64,000 nt of DNA from Ancylostoma caninum (GCA_037903475.1 JBAJFG010000280.1:372001-436000), one strand, 5' to 3'; positions 14,091 to 26,796 are shown, counted from the first letter of the stretch. The notes: a model not told the origin generated them from the sequence alone. A program made the numbers and translations.

Positions 14091-14884
14091 TAAATGAAAT
14101 GTTCCAAAGAACTATTTAGAGAACGTAGTAAAAATTCTTTACGTAGTTCAACATCACTCACGACAGGCCGTTTTTCGTGCTCATCGCGATTTCGATCAAG
14201 TCTTTTTCTAACAAAGAGGTTGTGAAGAACAATACATTTCGCCTCTTGCGCTTAGGTACGCTGTTACTTGAAATTACTCAACTATGATCGTTTCACATGA
14301 ATAATCTCTTAAAAATATCGTGTACAACAGAAGAAGCGTGTTCAACCGGTTGCGCACCTTGCGGTGAATATGTTAGAACGAATCGGACAAACGTTAGCGA
14401 TACACAGCCTCCTGCAAACGCAGGAATAAGCTCGAGCATTTGCGTACTCTGGAGAAAAGCGAATAATAGGACATCACATGGGACATCTACGTTAAAGAAC
14501 TCCCGCCAGGCCCAGTAAAGTGGGGGCGAAAGGCTCAAAGGGTAATTGAGTTGACTGCGTCGATAGAACCGCTCAGTTAGTGACGAGGCGTTCTGGACTT
14601 CACCCACTCCATCAAGCTTCAGGTGAGAGCGGGAGTAGCATCGTCGCCGTGTATTTCCAAGCGAAATTACGGTAATTACACAGCTAATTACTCTCGGTTG
14701 CGGAAATGATTAGCCGATTAACGTGTGGAAAAACAACTATTAGACGCGATTTTAAGGAAGGAGCTGGAAATAAATGGCCTCAAGGCAGTGTACCACCTCG
14801 TTCGCGGGTTTTTGATATTGGGAGGTTCTGGACCTTCTCGACACACTGAATTCACCTCCATACGTGAAATACTTGAAAACAAGC

Positions 14885-15355
14885 TTTGTTTATTCGTTCG
14901 TTTATTTATTCATCAAACGCAACGGTAGTTCAAACACTGACTGAAAGTAAAAACGCAATACAGAACCACCCAAAAATAAAAGAAATGTTCAGAAAATCGT
15001 GGATGTTAGGGAACAACACCATGGCATCGTAGCAGTGCCGGATGCACACAGAAAGGGAAAGGGGGGGGGAGAGAGGTGGAAAAAAGTGGGGTCTCCGCTG
15101 CTTTGGGGAGCCAGATAGAAAATAAGATTAATAAAAATATCTTCACAATAATAAACAATTAGTAAAAATTATTTTGAAAGTAATAATAAAAACAAACAAT
15201 TAAAAACGAACTAATTCAAGATTTTTATCTGCATTGTGAGGTGATTCCAAAAGTTTGGAGAGTCATTCTCGGGGGGGGGGTGGTACTAACAGCAGTTACG
15301 CAACACACATTGAACTCCATTGTCTAGCTAAATATTACCCAGTAAATTTAAGGTT
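14885..15355 (+). repeat. Dispersed repeat family C, copy 1, split by an insertion
   Basis: The parts at about 14885-15032 and 15284-15355 align with the uninterrupted copy at 18180-18405. Shared blocks are TTTATTTATTCATCAAA, CAATACAG, CAGTTACGCAACACACA and TTGTCTAGC. The 250 bp between them belong to a different element (15033-15283). Confidence 0.75.
15033..15283 (-). mobile_element. Nested non-autonomous hAT-like element, poly-G family, reverse orientation
   Basis: This stretch is the reverse complement of the element at 40586-40858. It has the same G-runs near each end, an AT-rich centre full of AATAATAA-type sequence, and GGGGTCTC(C/A)GC near one end. Its left end CAGTGCCGGA matches the family end CAGT(A/G)GCGGA. 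The right end is diverged or truncated. It sits inside repeat family C, so it inserted after that repeat spread. Confidence 0.7.
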
Positions 15356-15969
15356 TCTTTGAGGTATGCAACAACCAGGGTTCATATTACCGCTTATTAG
15401 GAGCCGCTCTCTGAGATGGGGTGCACCAGTTTGTTGAGCATCAAGAATGTAATTCCGTTATTTTTTAGCATGACAAGAAGATCCAGGATCTGTTGACATC
15501 TACAGCCCGAAATATAAGACGAGAGACTGCCTTCGGAGGAAAACATTCATACTTTGCTCTATTAGGATATTCCTGTCTAATCCCAAGAAACGGGCGCACA
15601 ATGGTGACCATCCCATCAGCGATAAGCATCCGAGCGGAAGAGCGCTTAATGGGCTGACAAGATTCTTACTAACCACTCATAATTGGATTAACGACATCCC
15701 GATTCGAGGAGGGTTGAGGAAGAATAGGACAAAAACATGAAGAGAATGAGTGAAACAGAAAAGTTCAAACTATTCTGCTATGTGAGCAGTAATGAGTAGT
15801 TACAGAAGCTCATAGGGCCACGTTTTCAACAAAACAACCCTACCCGACCTCTCTCAATGAGGATCGCACCCATGGACTAAACAAGGATGAGACTTATGCT
15901 TTCGAATCCTAAGTTGAGGAGGTTTGCTCATCTGAGCTCCACAACTTCGGTTCCAAGAACGTTAAAAAT

Positions 15970-16447
15970 ACAATGTCCTCGCTAAATTCTTTGAAAAAGT
16001 ACACTCCGCCTGCGAAGTTGCGTACTTTTCGTTCCCCTACTAATTTGTTAACGTGCAGTTTATCGAAAGTCCGAGTAGATCTTGGAAACTGTATATTACT
16101 GTTTGACCTAGCTAAAGGTAATATGTTGTAAATTCCATGATAAATTATGGGATTCGATCGTTTATTTCGTTGAATTCCGTCGCGAACGGCGTGCGACGCC
16201 GCCCGCGGCGAGCCATGCGATGCGTGATAAAATTTTGGCAAAACGAGAACACTTAATATTACATGTTGAACCGAAAAATTGTAGGTTTACCTCATATGGG
16301 ACTGAGGTTGGATCGATTGCGGTTTGTGCGTTCGGTTTCATTTTGCAGTACATTGCATCTTAACAAATTTATAGGGATGCAGCGAAAAGAGCGCAACTTC
16401 GCGCGCCGAGCGTACTGTTTCAAAGAATTTAGAGAGTGTATTCTATT
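15970..16447. repeat. Large foldback element with about 90-100-bp arms
   Basis: The arm at 15970-16060 is the reverse complement of 16348-16447, with mismatches. Both contain CAAAGAATTTAG, GCAACTTCGC and TTAACAAATT in inverted order. A GC-rich core (GCGACGCCGCCCGCGGCG) lies near 16190. A fragment of one arm recurs at about 18118-18165. Likely a non-autonomous DNA transposon. Confidence 0.7.
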
Positions 16448-18179
16448 TTAAAATTGAAGTTTTTTTTTATTAATTGACAACTTGCTGGCTCCGGTGCTTT
16501 TCAGGCATGTGCGTAGTCTTTTTATTTCCTTTTCCTTGCATTTTCTATCATGATTCACCTATGCAATGATTTCAACTGAAAAAGAACACGTACGAGTAAG
16601 ACAGGAAACCACTAGAAAATCAGGATTTATGACGATACAAGAATTTCATACACCCTTCCGCAAAATCTGTTGGATATCCAACCTGAACTATACATTAGTT
16701 GTCGTCCTCTCCGGCAGCCTAGTAAAGGAGAAGTGCGATTGCGGAAGAAGGTAGTAGACACTGATTTCCATAATTCACACCTTTCGCTGCATAGAACCGG
16801 AGCTGCATCATAATAGAGAAAGCGAAAATCACATGAGGACTTATTGAGGAGATGGAAAAAGGATGCGGAAAGACAATGAGAAACAGCCAACCATGAATCC
16901 CTATGAGAGCATAAACAAAAAAATGGGCAGTGAGCACTTGGAACTAGTGGGACTTGACACTCGCGTCAACGTGTAAAGAAGAAGATTTCCTTTAGTAATA
17001 CTGATATTTGATAAGAACACAAGATTTGCAAAACTTGGTGTGAGGGCATACGTGTGAGAGCATACCTGTAGAAACCTTGACAAGCGTCCACATGAACTGG
17101 CAACCACACTTTTCGCCTTTGCCAGACATTCACTTTCCACCATCCAAGAACCACGGTTTGGGGTTCACGCCATTTCTGGCTCCATTTCTATCTGTTTCGA
17201 CAACGCAGCGCTGACGATACCATATTGACAGCGTCGTTCTGAAAAAAATTTGTTGAGAGCCCAAGGGAAATCTATACAGCTATTCACCGGGGAACATAGT
17301 TATGAAGATAATAGGGGGAGAACGTGAGAAATAGTGCCGTATTCAGAAAGGCATTCGAAAAATGCGAGCCACCTGCACAAATATTCAACTATCGTCATTT
17401 TTGAAACGAACTATAGCTGTTGCAGTATTGTAATCGCAGTTTTAGAATGAATTTATGGGCGAACTCCATTAGATTTCCAGGAGGAATAAATGAGATATTT
17501 TTAGCATCAATCTAACTTTAATGGAAACTTTCACAAAAATCTACTTTTGAACACCGTGAACTCAATGCAAGTTTCCCTGAATAGACCATGTTTTGGAATT
17601 GTCGCATTTTTCCTTTGAAATACTACAGTAGATACCACAAATTAAGGAAACCTCGAAAATGGAAGATTTTTTTTTTTGCAGAAATTTCAAGATAATCAAG
17701 AATCAGCTCAGGTAGCAAGGGATGAACGAACGAATAGAACCTGTAACAGAAGAATTAAGGAAGAATATCTCAACTAAATGTAAAAAAAGGGAAGGAATAA
17801 GAAGGTGAACTATATTTAAATTGAATTTCAAAAAGAGGCATAAAAAGCGTAGCCGCTGGTTGCAAATATTTGTCATGCAGTGTCTCGCTGGCGCTAATCA
17901 ATACTGATCTACTTGATCGTAGAGCAGTAGACTTGGGTCGTCAGCATAACGCTACTGTAGCTTTTAAAACGATAAAGTCATTGAAAATACAGAACTCCAT
18001 GAGCGCTGCTCCTGATAGGATATTCGACTAAATGCTTTGCTATCTTTGTTGGAAACACGTACTACGGTTCTCACCATCAGTTTTGTTTTGCGCTAAATTC
18101 CTTTGTAATTCAGAGCAGTAGAATGAAAAGAACGCAACTTCGCGCATCGAGTGTTTCAAGACCAAATAAAAATAAATTC

Positions 18180-18405
18180 GTTCAATTATTTATTTATTTA
18201 TTTATCAAATGCACTCATGGTGCTCCAAACACTTATTGAAAAGGAAGAACACAATACAGGACTAACGAAGATCAAAAGAAAAATGCTTTGAAAAATTATG
18301 AATTCTGAAAAACAATACTCAAGCATCATAGGTATTATCGCAGTTGCGCAACACACACTAAATCCCTTTGTCTAGCACCTCCAGCTAAATATTTACCAGT
18401 ACTTC
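18180..18405 (+). repeat. Dispersed repeat family C, copy 2 (uninterrupted)
   Basis: It starts with a TTTA-rich stretch and ends near TTGTCTAGCACC. It matches the two halves of the copy at 14885-15355 and so shows the pre-insertion structure of that locus. No open frame is conserved. Confidence 0.75.
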
Positions 18406-18419
18406 CGCACTTGTATCAA

Positions 18420-18630
18420 CTTTGTTCAATTATTATTCACTCAGAACTAGATCCGAAGGATGCGGATGTTTAGGATGATAGAGACCTAAATGCCTCCTTA
18501 TTATCACTAAAGAATATTACTTTTTCAGAAAACTATAGAAACTATAGACTCCCCCGAAATCGAATTTTCGAATTTCGAATAAATCAATAGGTAATGAATG
18601 CATTATTCGGTCCTAAATATAGAGAGGAGC
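18420..18630 (+). repeat. Dispersed repeat family B, copy 2
   Basis: It shares ACTAGATCCGAAG, AGAGACCTAAATGCCT, ATCGAATTTTCGA and AATAAATCAATAGGTA with copies at 13858 and 30262, in the same order and orientation. It directly follows family C copy 2, whereas copy 1 at 13858 precedes family C copy 1, so the two families are not one unit. Confidence 0.75.
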
Positions 18631-19409
18631 AGTATTTCCGCACTGTATAAACTTTCTTCACTGACCAGAATTTTGATTTTGAGTTTTTCTTTGAAGTGGG
18701 CGATATGTGAGAATCTCCAACCACCTCTTCATCCTCCTACGTCTTCAGTTTTTTGCCCTCCCGGATAACCCCAGGAAGGCGGTCCAAAAATTAAGGTTTG
18801 TGACACAACCACAAATGGAAGGTCAGACGCCCGTAGTACCTTGAGATACTGGGTTAAAACCGAAGCAGGCAGCGAGCGGCTGCCTCTGCACGTCCAGCTG
18901 CGTCGCAGTTTTCGCTCGCGACCACCCACGACGTTTCTCTCGGTGCAGAGCTCGCAGAGAAAACGCTCACTGCTTCGCAAATATGCCGCGGAGTGGATCG
19001 ATGGCGTCGTACGAATGCACCTGGTTGATGTTGCTACCGTTATGAGGAGAGCATTCTGAAGAAAAAATAAGTAAGATGAGTAGTTAACTGTCCTACTTTT
19101 CTTTCTGGGTTCAAAGGTTTGGACAGTTTTCACTCATTTCTCTCTAATACTGCAACAAGAACAGATTAAAGTGCTTTTTTGGACCCATGTATAATAAAAT
19201 TTATCCAGTTGGATAAACGCACTCAAACGAGTATGTTGTTGTGGTTCGAGTACTCTGCTAACTAATAAAAATTTACACGATATTTGCGTTATTTGTTTGT
19301 ATCCAATGTTTATTTGTATAGTATTGTGTATTATATTTCACTTGTATTTATTTAGTAGATCTTTCGCATTTGCGCCAGGGAATGAGATAGGATTCCTATA
19401 CTGGAGAGC

Positions 19410-19520
19410 AGAGCAGATGGACCGGTGGGGACGGATGTATCAGTAGCGGAGGCAAGTAGCGCCCCGGGACTGGGTCCCCGAATTTTCAAACTTACTTTAT
19501 AAAATATATATATGTCCTTA
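19410..19520. repeat. Fragment related to the poly-G hAT-like family
   Basis: CAGTAGCGGAGGCAAG and a following GTCCCCGAATTTTCAAA stretch resemble the left part of the element at 40586, which reads CAATGGCGGACAC then GGCAAATTTTCGAAA. Only one end is recognisable, so this is a partial or diverged copy. Confidence 0.45.
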
Positions 19521-20084
19521 TATATAAAATATATAAGGATTTGTATGAGCTTATTTTCATATCTATGATACTTTTAAGATCAATTTTGGAGTTTTTGGAG
19601 TTTCGCTCCCATGTTATAAGTTGACATCGAAATTGACCTCCTACGTTCTTCCTTCCTGTTTCTTCGTTGTTTTGTTTGTAATTCAATCCGAATGTTCTGT
19701 TTGTTACTAGACGCCTCTATTTGGCTTGCGCACCCCGAGTGCATCAATAAATAAATAAATAAATGAATAAATTTTTAAACACATATTTTCGATTGTTTAT
19801 CATTAGAATCAACAACTTTGTTAATTTCTCACATCCAGATCTCCAAATTGGCGGAGTTGCAACTTCCCCCCCCCCCTTGCCCTGGCTTCACATCGCTGTG
19901 CCTGTCACCAGAGCACGTATACCCATTTATTTTTCTTTCCCCTGCTAAATATACTCGATACTGATCCTGTTCAGTTTACCCATTAGTCTTATAGTTCTTA
20001 TAGTCTTGCAAATCACGTTTAGAGAAGAAAGAGATTCCTTTTAAAGTTAGAAAAAAAATCCCATAACAATGTCAAGGCACAGGG

Positions 20085-20250
20085 CGTGGAGGGATTCATT
20101 GAGATCACCCATGGTAATCCTGTTAGCGTAGCCAGTTTTACGCTTTACCTGGCACCCATCACTATGTTTAAACACATGTGATAGTGTCCATTCTCAACTC
20201 TGTCACTCATGCGTAATTATACCCATGGCTATGGATTACCCATCCCCCAG
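20085..20250. repeat. GTTTACC/ATGCATCA-type repeat, copy 1
   Basis: It contains ATTCATTGAGATCACCCATGG and repeated TTTACC and ACCCAT words. Related sequence occurs at about 23395-23800, 33755-34075 and 49776-49895. The common end sequence is close to GGGTAATCTCAATGATGCAT. Coordinates are approximate. Confidence 0.5.
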
Positions 20251-20763
20251 TAGTATATCCAGCTCAGGAAAAAAAGCAGAGAGATGGCATTGGAGTACCT
20301 AACTGAAGCATTTCACCCATCTCTAATTTTTATAGCTCAACTTTCTTCGAAATTGTTGTCTGTTTATTGTTTTCTGCGTTGCAACGCAACAGACATTTCT
20401 CAGTAAGCAATTCTTTCGTTTTACTTGTTGCACCCTTGGGGGTGCTACAAAAAATTTGGCAAGACATCCTCAATGAACTAACCGTACAGGAGGCAATTTC
20501 CAAAACCATGGAAAGTCAGTTTCTGGACTGGACTAACGCTCCTGCTCCGTACATTACCAAGGTGTGACTATGAGTACAGGCCATCTGCTGTTACGAGAAG
20601 ATTAGTGGGCAAGTACACGTGTCAGCTCACCTTTCACATGGTCAACTTGTCTGTACGTGTACCAGCGGAAGTAGCGGGACATTTGGACTTGTTTGACACG
20701 TAGAGGTTGTTTCACTATTCTTTCAGGGTGCAGAAGGTCCCTAAGTAGGGGTGGCGGTGAAGA

Positions 20764-20802
20764 CGTGCGACGCGACCGCGCCGCACGCGTATGCTTCTCA
20801 AG
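20764..20802 (+). repeat. Fragment of the GC-rich foldback family
   Basis: CGTGCGACGCGACCGCGCCG followed by TGCTTCTCAAG matches the arm interior of the elements at 25632, 28256 and 32717. The rest of the element is not visible here. Confidence 0.5.
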
Positions 20803-22877
20803 TTCAGGTTGTTTCTTCAAATTCGAAGCACTAAATGACATTGGTGGCCACCCTCCCACAGTTTGTGGGTTCCGATAACATTCATCTGTCCCACTCAAAC
20901 TTAGAAAAGTTGAGCATATCCATGCAGAACTGCTCGTACCCTCGAAAGCTGCTGCCGCGACGCACACATGAATCGGCCAATCACAGACCAGCAGCGTAGC
21001 TCTTGTCACGCAGTCCCTAAGTAGGTATGGGAAGGCGGAAAGTGGGAAGAATTGAACGAGATTATGCATACAAAGTATTGATTATCCGACAAAGGCAGTA
21101 TATTTACTGATGCACTCAGGAGGAGCAATCCAAACGGAGGCGTCCGGTAAGGAAATGATTAAAAGCAAAGTGGGAAGTATAAACAGAACGAACAACATAA
21201 GATGTGAGAAATAAAACAGAGGTATGGTAAAATATATATGGCTTCGTGTGCCTGAGCCAGGAATTCAATATCAGATCATGAAATTGCAAGCGTCGTACAA
21301 AACAACAAATGCCCGGTCAAATGCATTACGTTTTCTCTATTCTTCTTTTAGATTCCTTCCAACTTAGACCTGGTGCATCCGATTGTAAACCACAACGTGA
21401 ACAAGCAATACCTTTGAACTCCTACTACTATTCCCTCCCTAACCCATTTTCCCAACATTCAGTAACTTCGAGCAGCAGTGGCATACAACTTTCTCAGCGT
21501 TTAAATTCAGCGAAGATACAGGAAGTCGTCCGAAATCTTAACCGATTTGAATAAGTTGTGGTCTGTTGGCCAACTCGAATTAAAAAGGCCAAACAAGATC
21601 TATGAAGTACTGAAACATAGAAATGAGATTGAAAAATTGTGATGTATAGAAATCACTTGCGGCTAGAACCCATCCAGCCAAACTGACGCTTATAGATCAC
21701 ATGACAAGTGTTACGAAACACTAGCACAGGCAGTATAGAAAAGATGGCCCAAACTCAAGTAAAATAAAGTGCTAACCAATGCATCTTGTCCTTTCAGGAT
21801 CATACCACACTAACCATACCAGTTCAGTAAGGAATGGAATGGAGATTTAACCACTGTTACCATCATTCTCAAGAGGAGCCACTGAGAAGCGAGACAAGAT
21901 ACGCACATGAATTCCGCGTAGGTGGTCTCTTGCCCAATTTTCCCTTCGAGACCCGCTGGGGTGTGCATACGAGCGATGTGTGTGGTTCTCCTCCTCCTCG
22001 GTTGTATGGTCTCGGGATCCAGACCTAAGCGTGATGCTTTATTATATAGTTGTGATGATAGGTCATCTGCAGCACTCCTCAATAACATCGGCAGCCTGAG
22101 CCTCTACTCTTACGTCTTCTACGAATTTGTGTTTACGGATTCATCCCATTGGTTTAGGCGGACAATTATTTGCCTTTCTACATAGCACCTATAACTTCCA
22201 CTGCATTTTATTATAGTTTCCAGACTTTCTCACTTCCGATTTCCTAGCAGAAATTCCGGACAACCTAAAGTTACGGAGTCAAAAATATTTCCTACTTCAA
22301 TACTAGACGAGTTGATATGCCCAGGTGCGGTTGTTTAGCTGCCAGTACAAGAACCACATATCCATTGTGATCCAGACATACGCACTGTAGCTGCACGGCT
22401 TGTAGAACATCGATGTGGACAGTGCTACTACTTCTGTGTACGTACTGGGTCCTTGCGATAGTTATTTGTAGAAGGAAGGGAGGGTAACTTTAAGGGAAAC
22501 GATTTTTGAAATAAAGGACGTATCCATCCCGAATTGTATGCAAAAAATGAGGTTTTCCGCGAACACAATTATATAGATAAAAGCTTTTCTGAAATATTGA
22601 TAAAAAATTAAATGCCTTAAATAAGTTGAACCGATTCCTCCGCCTGCATCATCAACCCCCCCCCCTCCCCAACACCAATCCTCTCCTTCTTTGGTAAGCC
22701 ATTAACATGCAAAGGTGCGATGTTGAAGTGGTGACCGCTTGGGAATTACTCCCATTTCTCTTCACAGGGATTTAAATCCCTTCGAATCTCAGCAACTATG
22801 ACAGGATTCGAGAACATCACTAAGATTGCAACTTTCTACACGATTCAGGATGGATGAAACTTATTCGTTATGCACTG

Positions 22878-22899
22878 GGTTTAGTTACCCAAGTATGAG
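22878..22899 (+). other. SL1 spliced-leader-like 22-mer
   Basis: Twenty of 22 bases match the nematode SL1 leader exon. The start is GGTTTAGTTACCCAAG and the end TATGAG; the differences from SL1 are at leader positions 7 (A to G) and 18 (T to A). It is followed by AGCC instead of the GT donor of an SL RNA gene, so it is not a working SL RNA gene. Fifteen bases downstream an ATG opens a short frame at 22915. It may be a fossil leader from a retroposed trans-spliced mRNA, or a decayed SL gene. Confidence 0.55.
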
Positions 22900-23394
22900 A
22901 GCCATATAGGCGGCATGTTGCGATTCCGGAGAGAACAAGGAAGGAGGATTGGAAACAGTAACAGAACAGTTTGGTTAATTTTTTTCGTTTTTTTTTTTTC
23001 TAGTTTTCAAGACCATCCTTCACTACTGGTGAGTTGCGTGGATAGCTTTGTTCCTTCTCTTTGTCTCCGTCTGGTGGAAAAAAAACGGAGTAAAAATAAA
23101 AGGAGCTTGGGGGTCCTTTTGCTTTGTTTGCTTTTTCGTTTACTATTCGTTCTGCACGCTAGATTCACAGCTGCAATTACATGAAACTTACAGGATGCAT
23201 ATCTACATTAGATTCTCTCCCACTGATTTGTCGAATTTAGAGGAGCTATTGGCCAAATTTGTGAATATTTCCCGGGCGTGGCATTCCATGGAGACTCCTG
23301 AACAAGAATAGTTGCACTTCATTGTCCCCACCAATCTTTTCGCTCGCTCTTTGTGACGAAAATTTTAGTCGAAATATCGCGATTTTTCACTTAA

Positions 23395-23800
23395 ATTTTT
23401 CCTGGGTTGACATTCCTCATTGAGTTTACCCGTAGCAAAAGTTATTACCATGAAGTTTACCCCCTCTTTTGGCAATCATCAAAACGTGTTATTACCCAGG
23501 GTAAACGTGCTAGAGCCCGTAAACGATGAGCGAATTTGGGGAGTTGACAAGTTTTCTCTGGGTAGTCTCAGTGATGCATGCCGGGCCAGGTGAGAGATAA
23601 AGTTTCTTATGGGCGTTCATTTCGAAACGTAATGTAACCCAGTGACATTTTCATGCCATCACTTGTGTATTCGGAATTTCGGGATAAATGTGATGGTAAA
23701 GTGCCATGTGGGTTACGGTGTACGATGAGTATACCATTCACGTTTACGTGGAGCTTTACCATGGGATTTTGTACACCTTGGTAAATCATTACCCCCACTT
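23395..23800. repeat. GTTTACC/ATGCATCA-type repeat, copy 2
   Basis: Many scattered GTTTACC, GGTAAAC and TACCATGG words on both strands, with GGGTAGTCTCAGTGATGCAT near 23560. The ending GATGCATGCCGG is shared with the copy at 49776. It is possibly two adjacent or nested copies. Limits are approximate. Confidence 0.5.
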
Positions 23801-25504
23801 ACGATGAAAAATAGCACCTCTGGTGGTTTCCACTTTCCCTAAGACTTTATGGATTTCACTACAGGTGTCCATCTTCCCAGTGCGGTCTCGAATCCCTGCA
23901 CATGGCTGAGAATGCGCTCAAAGTGGACTAAATAGTCTGTGTTTCCCTCCGTGTACCAATAAATAGCTGCTAATGCGAAATGCACGCGAGTGACTCGTCG
24001 AAATGATTTATGTTCACGTTGCCTGGAGACCATAAGGCGAGGAATGTTAATGAGCGCATTCAGTTCAGCGCCAGCAGCCGCACCGCCTCGTCCAGGCCGA
24101 GTCAGAACCGCTTTGTTAGCCGTCACGCGCCCCGTCAATCTTGTTATAGTAATCAAGTAAAAGCGTCGCACCCGCTCAGCCTTTGCAGCTTCACTTCAAT
24201 TCCGATTCGCAGCTGCACTTTACAGCGGATTCCGCAAAAAACCGAGGTTTTATGGATATTGGGCGCCGGTGTCTAGGATTTCGCTTTGATGGCTGGCGAT
24301 GAAAGGCTTATTCAGCAGCCAGCCGTGCAGTATTTTAGCCTATATTACGTCATTTCTCGTTTTCTTTCTCTAGCACCCCTCCTTCCCTTCTATAAATTCG
24401 TAGTGGAATAACCTGCATCGTTTGAGGTTTTGGAGGACTTCAAGGTTTTGAGAGACGTGGAACTCTTGATAATTGGCGCAAAATACACAAAAAATCCCAG
24501 AAATCGGACTTTTTCCACAGTTTACAATATTCTAGCTCTTGTGGCCTAAATCTACGACTACTATGTATAAATTGGACGTCGTTTAGTGGAAACCACTTTC
24601 TTGGGCAATTGGGACCGGACACCGAACGATGTCCAGTTTTCTAATAACGCCGAGAAGTTTCACCTGCTACCATTCTCGACTGTATAGTTGAATTTCACAT
24701 AAACACTCCCCTTTCCTTGACACTGTTCTTGAAAGTCCATGGTTGGAATTTTTCTCAACAAGATAGCCCGATGTGCTGACAAACGAGCCACGATAATCAT
24801 ACTTATGTTACACAGCAACTCTGTATCTGTAGGATTATAGTAGGTATCCGGTCGAAAGGACACCTCTGGATTTTTTAAAACTTTCACAGCGGTTATTTGA
24901 TATACTGATCACGGCTGTTAGCATTATTTCGCGTCACACTGTCATTTTCGTGACAAAATTGCTACTTCAATGCGGTTCCTTCCAGTAAACCAAGCCTAAC
25001 CCTACAGTACAAAAATAGTTTTAGAATTCGTTGGATCGGATAAACCACAGAGGTAAAGTTAGGGAGAAATCTTTAATTTTGAGATTTTTGGGACAGGACT
25101 GACCGAATGTTTCCCCCACTCAAAAAGCCTTACACACCCTGTTTATTGCGAGTACTATGGACATTTCATTCCTTTTTTGTTCACCTTGCCCGATCGAGAA
25201 TAGCCTACTTCCGGCTGCCCTAATATTGTCTGTAACAGCTTCAAACACTTTGTAGAAACACGGCAGCAGGTGCTTCTGAATGACTTTATTTTCCAGAAGT
25301 TGATTGCTTTCCTAATGGAATGCAGGTGAAAGGAGCTGAACCCAACCGCATTGATGAAATTACGTTTTTTAAACTAAAACTAGTGCGATGTCCCATTTAG
25401 TACAGTACTAATACAGTGTAATGAATGCTTACTAGGCGTTGCCTCGTAGAATTCGCTATTTCAATCCAGAATAATGTGGAATTCTCTATTTTTTCCTTGG
25501 TGTC

Positions 25505-25543
25505 CCTCTCTTTCTCTCTCTCTGTCTCTCTCTCTCTCTCTCG
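25505..25543 (+). repeat. (TC)n microsatellite
   Basis: A nearly pure TC dinucleotide tract with one TG interruption. No gene is adjacent. Confidence 0.85.
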
Positions 25544-25631
25544 CAAGAAATATTTCAATTGAAAGAGCTTTTTTTGTTACTGATTGTGAAGTTATATGAA
25601 CATTTGATGTGAGAATTTTCACTGGCCCATA

Positions 25632-25883
25632 CAGTGAGCGTCAATGGGCGTGCGTTTTTCGTGACTCGGGATGCACACGACGCGACCGCGCCGCTCGTGC
25701 TGGAATTGCCGCCGCGAATCATGTGATTTCTTCGCTATTGGATACTTTTCTCTAGTAGTTGACCTCAAATAGGATTTAAAACAATCAAGAGGACCTACAG
25801 TGTGCGATTACGAAGGTGGTTCCAGCGCGGTTGTGCCGCGTGCTTCTCGAATCCGCGAAAAACGAACATCCATTGGCGCCAAC
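25632..25883. mobile_element. GC-rich Tc1/mariner-type MITE, copy 1
   Basis: The left arm begins CAGTGAGCGTCAATGGGCG after a TA and contains GCGTTTTTCG and ACGCGACCGCGCCGC. The right arm (about 25817-25883) is the reverse complement with mismatches. The AT-rich middle carries no open frame. The family recurs at 28256 and 32717. The right boundary is less certain than the left. Confidence 0.7.
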
Positions 25884-26796
25884 TAGGCATGTGCAGCTCT
25901 TAGGAAAATTTTTGAGCCTTTTAGTCTAGCAGGCTGGGTATTTAAGATTCGTAGATCTTTCTTCAAACGTTTGACTGTGTATTTAGCTTAAACACATATG
26001 CATATCACCTTGACATTTCAGTAACTTGAGGCCAATACTACATTCTAATAATTGGAATTTTTGCCAGCTACCGGAATAGATGTCTCGACTCTTTTTAGGA
26101 GGCCCGAAAAGCGCAGTCACCGGAATGTGCGATTCATCCAAATGCACGGAAAACTTCATTACTGATCTACTCGAAGTGAAAATTTCAACACCAGTGCACA
26201 GTTTTTAGCTTGTTATCACTCTGTCTAATTCGAGCCGAATTCAGTCGCCTCTCGTCCGCAGGATGCAGTGAGTAACTAGTAACTAACCAGTATGGCTCCA
26301 ACGGATATGGAGACATATCTACAGCAAGCGATTGTTCTTGATTGCCCATAATCGCAAATTGTTCTTTTTTCGCCACTGCCCTTTTCAATGTTACCTTGGA
26401 GGTCGTGCAAACGTACTTCGTTCCATTCGCTCTTATTCTGCTGGCTTGGGAGATTTGAAATTCAAGAAGGCTTGGCGACTTCCTAATTTGTAACCACATC
26501 CTCTTGCTGTCCTATTTGTCTGGCAGTGGTCTTACGAATACGTAAAGAAATCCTCTAAATCATGTGGAAAAAGCGTTAAGAGTCTAGGAAAAAGGTAATG
26601 AGAACCGGAAACTTCTTATTGGCCTGATCCGTGCATATAGTCTTATCCAGAATTCAGACTGTATCATTAGATTCATTATTTTTGAAGGTAATAGTGCATG
26701 CATTAATGTAAGGCAATAGTGAATGGAAAATTTCCTTTTCCTTGAAAAAAAAGGGTAAAACGGCGCAAGTGTCTTCATGTAAGAGCATTTTTAGCA

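Larger units (their letters stand above)
6216..26796. other. Long gene-poor interval rich in repeats
   Basis: About 20.6 kb without a gene that could be recognised on either strand. Open frames here are short and unlike any family known to me. The interval holds repeat families A, B and C, several foldback elements, copies of a GTTTACC-rich repeat, and an SL1-like sequence at 22878, each listed separately. Isolated exons of a poorly conserved gene could still be hidden here. Confidence 0.55.

Noticed and set aside
17062..17232. Apparent minus-strand exon after a TTTTTTTCAG acceptor
   Set aside because: The best frame (GWWKVNVWQRRKVWLPVHVD) is cut off from the acceptor by a TAG, and the other frames stop early. 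Possibly a decayed exon, but not supportable.
20644..20700. Minus-strand exon-like stretch MSRYFRWYTYRQVDHVK ending at a GTGAGC
   Set aside because: Good donor, but no convincing acceptor, and adjacent sequence is repeat-derived (the CCCTAAGTAGG word occurs twice nearby).
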